Assembly (NCBI GenBank): GCA_950097015.1
Contig: CATNEN010000010.1
Location: 1,628,501-1,692,500 of the forward strand
DNA length: 64,000 bases
Origin: Macrostomum hystrix
Taxonomy: Eukaryota > Platyhelminthes > Macrostomidae
Reading direction: 5' to 3'
Within the stretch, counting starts at the first letter, position 1; each line of letters opens with the position of its first letter. Shown piece by piece: positions 48,912-62,015 of this stretch. Below the pieces are notes generated by a model that was not told where the DNA came from, did not search any database, and saw only the letters and a program-made list of their open reading frames with translations. A program made the translations under genes and the position numbers.

Positions 48912-49785
48912 AACGACTAGATAATCCTAATCCTTAACGAACTGAGTAGAAAATCCTTAACGAACTGAGTAGATAATCCTTAACGAACTGAGTAGATAAT
49001 CCTTAACGAACTGAGTAGATAATCCTGATCCTCAACGAACCGAGTAGATAATCCTCAACGAACCGAGTAGATAATCCTTAACGAACTGAGTGGATAATCC
49101 TGATCCTCAACGAACCGAGTAGATAATCCTTAACGAACTGAGTGGATAATCCTGATCCTCAACGAACCGAGTAGATAATCCTTAACGAACTGAGTGGATA
49201 ATCCTGATCCTCAACGAACCGAGTAGATAATCCTAATCCTCTACATACCGAGTAGATAATCCTGATCCTCAACGAACCGAGTAGATAATCCTGATCCTCA
49301 ACGAACCGAGTAGATAATCCTTAACGAACTGAGTAGATAATCCTTATCCTCAACGAACCGAGTAGATAATCCTAATCCTCTACATACCGAGTAGATAATC
49401 CTGATCCTCAACGAACCGAGTAGATAATCCTGATCCTTAACATACTAAGTAGATAATCCTGATCCTCAACATACCGAGTAGATAATCCTAATCCTTAACA
49501 TACCGAGGAGATAATCCTAATCCTTAACATACCGAGTAGATAATCCTAATCCTTAACATACCGAGTAGATAATCCTAATCCTTAACATACCGAGTAGATA
49601 ATCCTAATCCTTAACATACCGAGTAGATAATCCTAATCCTTAACATACCGAGTAGATAATCCTAATCCTTAACATACCGAGTAGATAATCCTAATCCTTA
49701 ACATACCGAGTAGATAATCCTAATCCTTAATGAACGGAGTAGTTATCTTAGTTCTCATCAAACAGAATAGATAATCCTTAGATAA
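48912..49785. repeat. Nested minisatellite of 23- and 29-bp units
   Basis: GAGTAGATAATCC, followed either by TTAACGAACT (short unit) or by TGATCCTCAACGAACC or TAATCCTTAACATACC (long unit). Short and long units alternate on the left, while the long TAATCCTTAACATACC unit is uniform on the right (49490-49730), a recent local expansion. Confidence 0.93.
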
Positions 49786-50560
49786 TCTTAATCCCAAAGC
49801 AAAAGAGCAAATGTCTGTAATTTGTGAAGCAATGACAGAGCTCCGATGCACTGCAGATTATATATATATATAATAATAAACTTCTACTATTGGGCTGAAG
49901 CGGCGGGCAGCCTCAGCCACGCAATTGCTTGATTGGATTAAAAAGCGAGCAAAACAGCAAACACTGCTTATATACCCGATCATAAGTAGTAGGTTAAGTG
50001 TGCGAATAGTGTGGATCGGGGTCTAGTGAACAGAATAAACAGTCAGCAAACATCCTATCAAAATACGGGGATCTCAATGGTGAGTAGAGGCAACAAAAAA
50101 CTCAATTGTGGATCCCACAGAATCACAGACTGCAGCCGGGGCGATATGGTAGAAATTGAAACGGGGGACAGGAAGGAAAGGCAAAAAAGCATATACGGTA
50201 GGTTGCACAACCACTTTTAGCGAACAGACAAAGCCTGTGTGTGGTGGAGTCGAGAAAGTACAAAGCGAACTGTTGTACTCAGCTATGATCAGGTAGCACA
50301 TGCAAGTGAATGATTTTTCGATTTTGGCTTAAAGCAGTAAAACTTCAGGCAGCAGCAACACAGTGATATTCATTCGATAAAGTGCGCAAAGTGAGACTGG
50401 TGATGGTACACCAACCGTTACAGGCTGAGCAAACCAGTAAACACTAGTTTACTATACTCGGGAAGACTCGAATATTATATATTAATAGATTTATACTAGA
50501 ATACATTGATCAGATTTGCAATAATAGTGACTGTGGCTTTAATCACTTATTGGACTTTTG
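49786..50560. other. Intergenic, no gene seen
   Basis: AT-rich unique sequence with a short (TA)n near 49860. A 69-codon open frame at 50011-50220 has no recognisable product. Confidence 0.45.
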
Positions 50561-50562
50561 TG

Positions 50563-51193
50563 AGGCTTTGCGCTAATCCCTTATTCTACTCATTGTGAGG
50601 CTTTACGCTAATCCCCTATTCTACTCATTGTGAGGCTTTACGCTAATCCCCTATTCTACTCATTGTGAGGCTTTACGCTAATCCCCTATTCTACTCATTG
50701 TGAGGCTTTACGCTAATCCCTTATTCCACTCATTGTGAGGCTTTACGCTAATCCCCTATTCTACTCATTGTGAGGCTTTACGCTAATCCCCTATTCTACT
50801 CATTGTGAGGCTTTACGCTAATCCCCTATTCTACTCATTGTGAGGCTTTACGCTAATCCCCTATTCTACTCATTGTGAGGCTTTACGCTAATCCCCTATT
50901 CTACTCATTGTGAGGCTTTACGCTAATCCCTTATTCCACTCATTGTGAGGCTTTACGCTAATCCCCTATTCTACTCATTGTGAGGCTTTACGCTAATCCC
51001 CTATTCTACTCATTGTGAGGCTTTACGCTAATCCCCTATTCTACTCATTGTGAGGCTTTACGCTAATCCCCTATTCTACTCATTGTGAGGCTTTACGCTA
51101 ATCCCCTATTCTACTCATTGTGAGGCTTTACGCTAATCCCCTATTCTACTCATTGTGGGGCTTTACGCTAATCCCCTATTCTACTTGTTGTGG
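50563..51193. repeat. 35-bp minisatellite, about 18 copies
   Basis: CATTGTGAGGCTTTACGCTA then ATCCCCTATTCTACT. Copies are nearly identical apart from a TTATTCCACT variant that recurs 210 bp apart (about 50720 and 50930), marking a six-unit duplication. Confidence 0.96.
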
Positions 51194-51331
51194 GGCGTCG
51201 AGCAAATTTCTAATTTGCAAGTAGGCTACGAGGCCTCGTATCTTGGAAATATACAAAATAATTTTGAGTTTCCCTATGAACCCAAGGTACTACTATAAGC
51301 ACGGTAGAAAACTTGTAGTATGCAGCGCCGT

Positions 51332-54300
51332 TCAGCCGCGCCAATCCTTCACGGTCTTGTGCTCGCCCCAGGCGTGAAAGCAGGCGGTGAAATCTGGCGG
51401 CTCCGAGCCTTTCTGAGCCGCTCCGAGCCGCCTGGTTCCGCTGGTGCCTTCGCGGTCACGCACGGCCATCAGGTAGAGCTTGGCCGCCTGCAGGGCTAGT
51501 TTCTTGAGCACATCGGACACCTTGCTGCCAACCCACAGGTAGAGCTTGGTGCCATTGTCCAGCAGCATGATGGCGCTCTCGGTGAGGGCGGACTGGGCAA
51601 AATCAACGCCCAAGTCGTCGGCCTTCAGGTAGCCCTCCTCGGTGGTGATCCTGAACAGTCGGCAGGCCGAGTAAAAGTCCACGCCAGTGAAGTAGGCCGA
51701 GCGGCCGCCCAGCAGCTCCCAGAACTGGTCCGTCTCTTCGCCTTCGGCTAATTCAACCGGCGTCGCTTCGGGCAGCAGGGAGGTCGCGAGTTCGAGCGCC
51801 AACTCCCGATCGGCCTGGCTGGAGCCGCGGCCGTGCCACACCAGCAGCTGGTCCGGGCCGCGGGTGAGCAGGTGTGAGAAGGCTGAGCACAGGCTGGCCG
51901 GGGATGCGGGCACTTCCAGACAGCGGGAGAGCAGCGGGTCCGCATTCGGCGTGCGCAGCTGGTAGAGGCGAGTCACCGGCGCCGCCCTGTAGAATGGCAA
52001 AATAAAGAAGGGCCTAACAGTAAGAATACCAAGTCACAGGCACATTTGTGTGACATGCAGATAAATTTTGAAGGCCTGGCAAGGCGCAGTGCTAATTTGT
52101 GTATAGGATGCCCGCATTTGGGCCGTGTTTGAGTTTAGCGTGCTTGCGTTGCTCCGTTCTGGTGCCGCAAAAAAACTTTATCAGAGGGGAAATGGGAACT
52201 TCCCCTCTCCCTTGGTGGTTCTACTGCTCATAGAAATCCCAATACAGGTGCCCGTAGACTCATTCCCAAGTCTCACCTGCGCTGTTCAGCATCCTGCGGA
52301 GTGCGCGGCCGCTGGCCCTTGTGGACAATGAACTTCCTGTTCAGCAGAGCCAAAAACTGCCGACTCTCCTCCTGCTGGCGCATCGGCCGGAACTCCGGAT
52401 CCTTGATCTTCTCGGCCAGAGTTTTGCGCGTGTCGAAGTTGAATTTGTGCAGCGCCAAATCGCTGGTGTCCCGGCCCTGCCAAAAGTACACAATGTACTT
52501 CATCTGCACCTCCTCTTCCTCCTCTTCGTCCTTCGCCTGGTCGGCCGTTTCATCTTGCTCCGGCTCCTCCGGGTAATAATGGCAGATGAAGATGTAGCAC
52601 TCCTTGGTGTAGAAGTGGCCCAGCTCGTCTGGCGTGATCCGTTTGTACTTTTCCGCCGATCTTGAGAGATGGAGAGGCGGGGTGGCGTGGGGCAGCGATA
52701 GTCGGCTTAGAAAATAATCTTTACGCTTGCATAATTTGAATCGATGAAGACCGACAAGGATCTACTAGTCGTCAGAAATCGACCGAGGAATCGAAGCTGG
52801 GCGACAAAGATTCGACTAATTGTTAGGAATCAAACGAGGAATCGAAGATGACTAAAACACATTCCACAAGGCAAATAGAATCGACCGAACAATCGACCGA
52901 GGAATCGAAGATGACTAAAACACATTCTACTAGGCAATAGTAATCGACCGAAGAATCGACCGAGGATTCGAATATGACTAAAGCACATTTTACTAGGCAA
53001 TAGGAACCGACCGATGAATCGACGATGACTAAAACACATTCTACTAGGCAATAGGAACCGACCGAGGAATCGACGATGACTAAAACACATTTTACTAGGC
53101 AATAGGAACCGACCGAGGAATCGATGATGACTAAAACACATTTTACTAGGCAATAGGAATCGACCGAAGAATCGACCGAAGAATCGACCGAAGAATCGAT
53201 CGAAGAATCGACCGAAGAATCGATCGAAGAATCGACCGAAGAATCGATCGAAGAATCGACCGAAGAATCGATCGAAGAATCGACCGAAGAATCGATCGAA
53301 GAATCGACCGAAGAATCGACCGAGGAATCGAAGATGACTAAAACACATTCTAATAGGTAGGTAGGATGAAATTACTATCTATTACCACTTAATGTGTAGG
53401 CTTGACGAAGCTTCATACAGTGGGTTAACAACAGAACGATATGTGTTGAAATACGCATATACACAAATTCAACGTATAACCTATGAGAGAAGAATGAGGT
53501 AAACGGTCAGCTCACTTGACGGCACTGTAGTTGGGCACCAGCACAAAGTTGGCCAGGGTTTCCAGATTGTCCACATCGTCCCTAAAGCTGGCCATCTGGT
53601 CGGCCGCCACGTCCGGTGTCGGCGGCGTTGGCCTTGGCAGGAAGAAGTCGGTGAGGTCCATCCGCATCTTATCCCGCTCCATGATGGTTCGCATATCGAC
53701 GCCGCGCTTGGCAACTGACTCGGCTGTGCGGGTGAAATCCACCGCCACGGCGTCGTCCCAGCCGTGGAAGCGCAGCTTGAAGCTGATTGGCTCGGCGCTC
53801 TCCAAGCAGCGGGTGACAGACGTAGTCTCCGGGGACCGGTCGAACAGGGTGAAGGCCTCCTGGGCCAGCTTCAGGCCCGCGTAGCGAAGGAATTTCACAG
53901 CCTTGCTGCCGAACCAGACGTAGATATCGGTGTCGCAGTCAAGCAGGTAGACACCGGTGGACTCCAACACAGACTGGGTGAGCTGGCCGCGAACTCTTGG
54001 AATCTCCAGCGAGCCGGGGCCCATGCGGACCGCGTACAGAAGCGGCCGAGTTGGCTCCCAGTCTGCTGGGATGTGGTCCACCGCCTGCAGTGCATTGTGA
54101 GCATAGATTTCAAATGTTAGTCAGTGTACAGCCTTATCCATCCAGTCATCTAGAAAACAAGCCGCGGTACTTGTCATTAATCTGCATTTACAAGCACCCG
54201 ATTGGCTATATTTAATCTAAAAATACATATGAGCTATCTTTAGCCCTAGCTTATGAGCATGCATAACCCTAGCTTATGAGCATGCATAACCCTAGCATAT

Positions 54301-57300
54301 GAGCATGCATAACCCTAGCATATGAGCATGCATAACCCTAGCTTATGAGCATGCATAACCCTAGCTTATGAGCATGCATAACCCTAGCTTATGAGCATGC
54401 ATAACCCTAGCTTATGAGCATGCATAACCCTAGCATATGAGCATGCATAACCCTACCTTATGAGCATGCATAACCCTAGCTTATGAGCATGCATAACCCT
54501 AGCTTATGAGCATGCATAACCCTAGCATATGAGCATGCATAACCCTACCTTATGAGCATGCATAACCCTAGCATATGAGCATGCATAAGCCTAGCATATG
54601 AGCATGCAGAACCCTAGCATATGAGCATGCATGACCCTAGCTTATGAGCATACATAACCCTAGCTTATGAGCATACATAACCCTAGCTTATGAGCATACA
54701 TAACCCTAGCTTATGAGCATACATAACCCTAGCTTATGAGCATACATAACCCTAGCTTATGAGCATGCATAACCCTAGCTTATGAGCATGCATAAGCCTA
54801 GCATATGAGCATGCATAAGCCTAGCATATGAGCATGCATAACCCTAGCATATGAGCATGCATAAGCCTAGCATATGAGCATGCATAACCCTAGCATATGA
54901 GCATGCATAACCCTAGAATATGAGCATGCATAAGCCTAGCATATGAGCATGCATAAGCCTAGCATATGAGCATGCATAACCCTAGCATATGAGCATGCAT
55001 TACCCTTGCGTATGAGCATGCATAAGCCTAGCATATGAGCATGCATAAGCCTAGCATATGAGCATGCATAAGCCTAGCATATGAGCATGCATAAGCCTAG
55101 CATATGAGCATGCATTACCCTTGCGTATGAGCATTTTATGCCAAAATTAGGCCTGTATATTATATCCTATGTATTTAATAGTCTACTACAAAAACCCTGT
55201 CCAGAAACAGTCGCAGATATAATTCACCTCCTCCTTGGCGGGCTTCTCGCACCCCAATGCGGCCCAAAACTCGGCCGGCTCGAAGCCCTCCATGGTGCTG
55301 ACAACCTCGGCGGCATTCTTTCGCTCGGTTTTGCGAATCCGATCGGCAATGAGGCGTGCCTTGGAGGCGGTCATGTGCTTGGCGGAGGCGCCAACCCAGA
55401 CAAACAGTGTGGTCTGAGCATCCAGCAGGTACACAAACTTCGGATCCAGCTCGGTCAGCGACAGCGGAACCGCCTGCAGGCGGACCGTCTGGGAGCCGCA
55501 AAGGCGATAGAGCCGGCAGGGCGGCTGGTCTTCAATCACCTAGAAGTTGTTGGGTTAAAAATGCGCAACATGTTATGAGCGCTACTTGAAGTAGCATAGT
55601 AAAGAAATTTACAAAAGTCCACAAATTCTTAACGCAGTCAAAATGAAACTACCCGCAAACATTAAAATTAAAGAAGGAAAAAATCGAACTAAGGAGACTA
55701 TAATTAAACTGTGAGGATAACGAAACTCGAAAGTTCAGATTGTAGGATAACACGGGATATAGGGGGGATAACTGTCAAACTGATGGGATAACACTGGAAT
55801 AACAGTCAAACTGATGGGATAACACTGGAATAACAGTCAAACTGATGGGATAACACTGGAATAACAGTCAAACTGATGGGATAACACTGGAATAACAGGC
55901 AAACTGATGGGATAACACTGCAATAACAGTCAAACTGATGGGATAACACTGGAATAACAGGCAAACTGATGGGATAACACTGGAATAACAGTCAAACTGA
56001 TGGGATAACACTGGAATAACAGTCAAACTGATGGGATAACACTGGAATAACAGTCAAACTGATGGGAGAACACTGGAATAACAGTCAAACTGATGGGATA
56101 ACACTGGAAAAACAGTCAAACTGATGGGATAACACTGGAATAACAGTCAAACTGAGGGGATAACACTGGAAAAACAGTCAAACTGATGGGATAACACTGG
56201 AATAACAGTCAAACTGAGGGGATAACACTGGAATAACAGTCAAACTGATGGGATAACACTGGAATAACAGTCAAACTGATGGGATAACACTGGAATAACT
56301 GTCAAACTGATGGGATAACACTGGAATAACTGTCAAACTGATGGGATAACACTGGAATAACAGTCAAACTGATGGGATAACACTGGAATAACAGTCAAAC
56401 TGATAAAATGGACATGTGGATGAAATGATGAGATCACAGTTTATAAAAATACGAGAACTAAAAAGATGGTAAGACAGCAGGTATCGTGTGGATGAGAAGT
56501 TAATGACATGAAAAAGTGCTCCCCCTCACCTGGAATAAGCCGGAGTTGGAGTGCTCGCCGTTCACAACCTGAATGCTGCCGCCGAACAGCGCCAGAAACT
56601 CCGGACTCTCCGCGTCCTCCTCTTCGCGCTGGGTCCGGCACTCGGCGCCCAGCAGGTTGCGCAGGTTGACGGCGTGCATGGAGGCGCAGAACAGCTTGTC
56701 GGTGGTGGCGTGGGACCCGATCCAGTAGTAGATGGTCCAGTCCAGGCTGCCGCTCTGCGTCTGGAAGGTGTTCAGCACGACGTAGCAGTCGCCGCGGAAG
56801 AACACCCCAATTAGATCCTTCTCGTCCACCGGGCGGGGATAGCGATCGTCGATCTCCCAGACTTCCAGGCCGGGGATCTGGCCGACAAGCTCGTCGAAGA
56901 TCTCGCCGTAATCCAGGTCCGGCTTGCGCAGGGCGTCCTTCCAGCTGCGCGACTTCACCGACTGAGCCTCGAACTGCTGGGTCTGCTTGGCCCGCGCCAC
57001 CTTCCGCATGCCGTCCAGCACCTTCCGGCTGCTCGTGTCGTCCCCGGAGCCGCCGGCGCCGGACTCGCTGCCGCTGTCGCGTCCGCGACGCTTCAACCGG
57101 CGCCAGCGAGCCGCCTGGTCCCGCTTGGCGTGGCCCGGAGCCGCAGCCGCCGCCGCAGCCCGCGTCGCCTGATCGCCGGCCAGCGGGCTGCCAGAGCGGA
57201 GCAGAGCGGCCTTCTTGTGCGTCTCCAGGGAGAAGTCCAGATTGTAGAAGGCCTTGCCAGCCCCGATCTGCATCTCCTTCTGTTGGAGCAGATTTTTGGG

Positions 57301-60300
57301 CGAAACAATGTCAGGCAAATTTGTAAGGTCAGTCATTATCTCAACCTTTAACTTCAGCTTGCTTAATGCGCTTTCCGTGTGCTTGTGTTCTATTATTATA
57401 CTAAAAAATTCTTCTTGTTCTTTCCTTCTCCTCAAATGTCTCCTGCTCGGTCATTACACTCTCTTTTTCAAGTCTACTGTTCATTCCCTATCCTTTCATT
57501 ACTCTCTCCACCATAATCTCATGGTTGGTCATTTCCCATAATCCTTTCCTCCAATGCCTGATTGTCGGTCATTACCCAATCCTTCCAATCCTTCCAGTGT
57601 CAGATTGTACTAGTGAGTGTCAGATTGTACTAGTGAGTGTCAGACTACTGCTGCGTGTCAGATTGTACTAGTGAGTGTCAGACTACTGCTGCGTGTCAGA
57701 TTGTACTAGTGAGTGTCAGATTGTACTAGTGAGTGTCAGACTACTGTTGCGTGTCAGATTGTACTAGTGAGTGTCAGATTGTATTAGTGAGTGTCAGATT
57801 GAACTGGTGAGTGTCAGAGTTACCCTATTTTTCAATGTCTCCTGGTCAATACTCTGTCTTCAAGTGTCTCATGCTCGGTTACTACCCTGTCTTCAAGTGT
57901 CTCATGCTCGGTTACTACCCTGTCTTCAAGTGTCTCATGATCGGTTACTACCCTGTCTTCAAGTGTCTCATGCTCGGTTACTACCCTGTCTTCAAGTGTC
58001 TCATGCTCGGTTACTACCCTGTCTTCAAGTGTCTCATGCTCGGTTACTACCCTGTCTTCAAGTGTATAATGCTCGGTCCTATATCATACAACCCTATCAG
58101 AAGTGTTTCCGGTTTAGTCATTACTACTCTTCCCCTATCATGAGGATGGTAATTTAGCCTCGCTGAAGGCCCCGACAGTAGAACATGAGATCAATAGAAA
58201 CTCACTGGCTTGGGCGGCAGCACCAGGTCGGGATTGTTGGCCACGTCGAACACATCCAGGGTCTCCTTCAGGTAATGAATAGCGTCTGGCAGGGTGAGCA
58301 GCCGGTTGCTGGCCAGGTAGAGGCGCCTGAGCTGGCCGCAGCGGCAGAGGCTCTCCGGTATGTTCTCCAGCAGGTTGTTCGCCACATTCAGCACCACCAG
58401 GCGCTCGAGTTTGCCGATGCCCTTCGGCATGCCAGCGAATGTCAGGCGATTGTCGCTGACGTAGAGTTTCCGCAGGTTGGACAGCTTGCACAGCGCGGCA
58501 GGCAGCTGCTCCAGTTTGTTGCCGGACACGTCCAGCACCTCCAGCTGCGGCCAGCTGTTGCTCATGGTGTCCAAAGAATTCAGGCCAGTTCCTTTTTAGA
58601 GTGTGCGAGAGTCTTGTGTGACAGTTTGAGATTCTAGCAGGAGATTTTCGATGCTATGAGATTCTAGCAGGAGATTTTACGATGCTATGAGATTCTAGCA
58701 GGAGATTTTATGATGCTATGAGATTCTAGCAGGAGATTTTATGATGCTATGAGATTCTAGCAGGAGATTTTTTATGATGCTATGAGATTCTAGCAGGATA
58801 TTTTATGATGGTATGAGATTCTAGCAGGAGATTTTATGATGCTATGAGATTCTAGCATGAGATTTTATGATGCTGTGAGATTCTAGCAGGAGATTTTATG
58901 ATGCTATGAGACTCTAGCAGGAGATTTTATGATGCTATGAGATTCTAGCAGGAGATTTTATGATGCTATGAGACTCTAGCAGGAGATTTTATGATGCTAT
59001 GAGATTCTAGCATGAGATTTTCTATAAAGGTTTCAGCCCTTTTATAATGATGAAATACTTTAGCAGTAGATTTTTATGATTATATTAAGCTAATAAGAGA
59101 TTTAGAATAATCATCTACAGTCCTCCGTCTACAGCTGTTGCAAGACTCACCGGCAAGGCTGAGGCGGCGCAGAGACCTGAGCTGGTAGAGTGCTTCCGGC
59201 AGCACTGGCAGGTCGTTGGATGCCAGGTCCAGGTCGACCAAGCGGCCCAGCTTCTCCAGCGACTCGGGAAAATTGGCCAGGGTTCGGCCGGTGTTGGCCA
59301 GATGCAGGGTCTCCAACTGCTTCAGAGCCATGATGGAGCGAAGCTGCGAGAGGCCCATCTCTGGATTGTTGGACAGCACCAGCTTGCGCAGATTGATGCA
59401 GCGGCGAAGCTGGGCGGGAACCTGGGTGGATATTAGCAATAAGACAAGCGCGAATGCTTTGAAAGTTTATATTAAACAGAGAAAAAATCTGAAGATCAGA
59501 TTGATCAGGAATCGGAGAAAACTGAAAAAAAAATTAATTTTCGAACTAGAAATCGTACTAAAAAATATAGAATAGATCCCAAAAAACTAACAAGGAATGG
59601 ACGAAAACCGGTTCTGGAATAGAATCTGACCAAGAAACCAATCAGGAATCTGACCAAGAAACCAATCAGGAATCTGACCAAGAAACCAATCAGGAATCTG
59701 ACCAAGAAACCAATCAGGAATCTGACCAAGAAACCAATCAGGAATCTGACCAAGAAACCAATCAGGAATCTGACCAAGAAACCAATCAGGAATCTGACCA
59801 AGAAACCAATCAGGAATCTGACCAAGAAACCAATCAGGAATCTGACCAAGAAACCAATCAGGAATCTGACCAAGAAACCAATCAGGAATCTGACCAAGAA
59901 ACCAATCAGGAATCTGACCAAGAAACCAATCAGGAATCTGACCAAGAAACTAATCAGGAATTGGGCAAATAAAATTAGTCAACGAATAAAACTGCCGAGA
60001 AAGTAATAGAAAATGCAAACAATAGTTCCATAAATACCCATTAACTCACCTGCTGCAGAGCGTTGTGACTGAGATCTAGGTACATCAGATCCGTACAGTT
60101 CACAAACAATTCCACTGGCACCTGCTCTATCTGGTTGTGGCTCAGGTTGAGCACCATCAGAGAGCGGCTGTGCTCAAGTGCGGTGGGAAACGAGCGCAGA
60201 CGATTGTGACTGAGGTCAACCACCTGCGGAAAATTAATGAGAATTAAGTATAAAAACTGTAAATTATACTTTTATGATAAATATGTTTATACTTTATTAC

Positions 60301-61319
60301 ACCTGCTTTCGGTTGGGCCAAATGTGCAGCCGACAGCACAGCCGCAGCTATTACACAGCGCATCTGAAGGCTGCGTACAGCTGTTCAGTCCATGGACTGG
60401 GGGAACGCCACACCCAACTTCAATTACCCCAGTTGATGCCAGTGGTACCCACTTAAGAGCTGGTTGAACCGAAGCAATGTATAGATTAAGAGTCTTGCTA
60501 AAGGATACAAATTGTTCCAGTGGAGTCGGGAATCGAACCCCCGACCTTCGAATCGTGAGTCCGACCAATCACTCCAACCACTAGGTTGAAACCCGCACGA
60601 ATCGATGACTAAATTATTATGACCTGCAATGACTGTAATATTGAGTTCGGCAGCAATGACTCCAATATTGAGTTCGGCAGCAATGACTCCAATATTGAGT
60701 TTGGCAGCAATGACTCCAATATTGAGTTCAGCAACAATGACTCCAATATTGAGTTCGGCAGCAATGACTCCAATATTGAGTTTGGCAGCAATGACTCCAA
60801 TATTGAGTTCAGCAACAATGACTCCAATATTGAGTTCAGCAACAATGACTCTAATATTGAGTTCAGCAGCAATGACTCTAATATTGAGTCCATCACTCTA
60901 TCGCAGTACACACCCACCTGCATGTCGGCAGTCTGAAAAAGGGTGTCTGGAATGCCCCCAGCCGTGATGGTATTGTGCCTGGCGTGGAGGCTCTTTAGCG
61001 AGGCCACGGTGCACAGCTCGCCATGCAGGTGAGTGAGCAGATTCCTATTCACGGACAGGTGCTCCAGGCGCTGCAGTTTGCCAACACGGTCGGGCACAAC
61101 TCGCAGACCAGCCGAGTTAGCGAACAGCCATTCGAGCCGAACCAGCCGGTCAAGGCCAGCGGGCAGATCGCCGGGCTCAGATTCGCCGTCAGATGCGGCT
61201 TCGCCTACTTCGTCCGAGTTGACGCGTCGGCGCCGGCGCCGGCTCTGCTGACTATCGCTGGCGTTGGTCTCGGACAGGTCGATGCCGCGCACGTAGGGCA
61301 GCACACTGCGCGAGGTCAT
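51332..61319 (-). CDS. FLII: Protein flightless-1, LRR plus gelsolin repeats, nine exons, 1300 aa
   Basis: Exons: 60918-61319, 60050-60223, 59151-59421, 58206-58591, 56530-57279, 55228-55539, 53516-54084, 52277-52660, 51332-51986. Phases fit at every junction. The start [17 protein letters not shown] matches the family; an upstream in-frame Met at 61358 is less likely. Residues 1 to about 410 are LRRs ([49 protein letters not shown]), closing with LVLPPKP. Gelsolin-like repeats follow: [28 protein letters not shown] and [16 protein letters not shown]; then [31 protein letters not shown]; an acidic DEEEEEE loop before [13 protein letters not shown]; and [16 protein letters not shown] near the end, [10 protein letters not shown]. 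Vertebrate FLII has about 1269 residues. It binds actin, caps or severs filaments weakly, and acts as a nuclear-receptor coactivator through its LRR partners. The exon-1 insert rich in Arg/Ser is lineage-specific. Seven of eight introns hold minisatellites. Confidence 0.97.
52790..53345. repeat. Nested minisatellite in FLII intron 7
   Basis: On the left, about 55-bp units contain GATGACTAAAACACATT and TACTAGGCAATAGGAA. On the right, GAATCGACCGAA and GAATCGATCGAA alternate as a 12-bp array (53160-53320). The short unit also ends each long unit. Confidence 0.92.
54233..55130. repeat. 23-bp minisatellite in FLII intron 6, about 39 copies
   Basis: CCCTAGCATATGAGCATGCA plus TAA, with CTTATG, AAGCCTAG and CATACA variants in blocks. 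The reverse strand reads TAGGGTTATGCATGCTCATA. Confidence 0.95.
55765..56405. repeat. 31-bp minisatellite in FLII intron 5, about 20 copies
   Basis: ATAACACTGGAATAACAGTC plus AAACTGATGGG, with GGAAAAACAG, CTGAGGGG and AACAGGC variants. Confidence 0.95.
57595..58070. repeat. Two adjacent minisatellites in FLII intron 4
   Basis: 57595-57815 has TGTCAGATTGTACTAGTGAG units of about 20 bp interspersed with TGTCAGACTACTGCTGCG. 57840-58070 has a different 33-bp unit containing GTGTCTCATGCTCGGTTACT and ACCCTGTCTTCAA, about seven copies. Confidence 0.93.
58622..59030. repeat. 31-bp minisatellite in FLII intron 3, about 13 copies
   Basis: GATGCTATGAGATTCTAGCA then GGAGATTTTAT, with small indels and ATGAG or ACTCTAG variants. 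Confidence 0.94.
59630..59958. repeat. 24-bp minisatellite in FLII intron 2, about 13 copies
   Basis: CAGGAATCTGACCAAGAAAC plus CAAT repeats almost perfectly. The period of eight codons produces a long hydrophobic open frame on the minus strand, an artefact. Confidence 0.96.
60300..60602 (-). mobile_element. tRNA-derived SINE, copy D, in FLII intron 1
   Basis: On the minus strand the head has an A-box-like TAGTGGTTGGAGTGATTGG and a B box GGGGGTTCGATTCCC. The body reads TCTTAATCTATACATTGC, then CCCCAGTCCATGGACTGAAC shared with copy C, and ends near GGCCCAACCGAAAGCAGG. It has the same orientation as the FLII transcript. Confidence 0.78.
60625..60895. repeat. 27-bp minisatellite in FLII intron 1, about 10 copies
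   Basis: AATATTGAGTTCGGCAGCAA plus TGACTCC, with TTTGGCAG and TTCAGCAAC variants. It starts 20 bp from the exon-1 donor. Confidence 0.95.
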
Positions 61320-61407
61320 GGCCACTGCGGGGCGAGGGTTGGCGGCTCTTGAGATCACAACCTCGAGCTAGCAAGAGACGCTAGCGTTGGCTTAAGGACA
61401 TGCCTAC

Positions 61408-62015
61408 CCGACTCTACTCATCTACCCCTCTCTTCACTACCCATCTACCCCTCTCTTCACTACCCATCTACCCCTCTCTTCTCAACCCATCTACCCCTCT
61501 CTTCACTACCCATCTACCCCTCTCTTCACTACCCATCTATCCCTCTCTTCTCAACCCATCTACCCCTCTCTTCACTACCCATCTAACCCTCTCTTCACTA
61601 CCCATCTACCCCTCTCTTCACTACCCATCTAACCCTCTCTTCACTACCCATCTAACCCTCTCTTCACTACCCATCTAACCCTCTCTTCACTACCCATCTA
61701 CCCCTCTCTTCACTACCCATCTACCCCTCTCTTCACTACCCATCTACCCCTCTCTTCACTACCCATCTACCCCTCTCTTCTCAACCCATCTATCCCTCTC
61801 TTCACTACCCATCTACCCCTCTCTTCACTACCCATCTATCCCTCTCTTCACTACCCATCTAACCCTCTCTTCACTACCCATCTAACCCTCTCTTCTCAAC
61901 CCATCTAACCCTCTCTTCACTACCCATCTACCCCTCTCTTCACTACCCATCTAACCCTCTCTTCACTACCCATCTATCCCTCTCTTCTCAACCCATCTAC
62001 CCCTGTCTTCTACAG
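61408..62015. repeat. 23-bp pyrimidine-rich minisatellite upstream of FLII, about 26 copies
   Basis: TCTCTTCACTACCCATCTAC plus CCC, with CTTCTCAACCC and CTAACCC or CTATCCC variants. It starts about 90 bp 5' of the FLII start codon, so it lies in the promoter or 5' untranslated region. Confidence 0.95.

Noticed and set aside
55175-55228. Read-through of FLII exon 6 to a stop at 55186
   Set aside because: The downstream exon supplies the expected continuation ([16 protein letters not shown]) in frame, so the GTGAAT donor at 55227 is preferred.
60525-60602. A tRNA gene on the minus strand
   Set aside because: A and B boxes are clear but the sequence continues into a body shared with another SINE, and no complete acceptor stem pairs.
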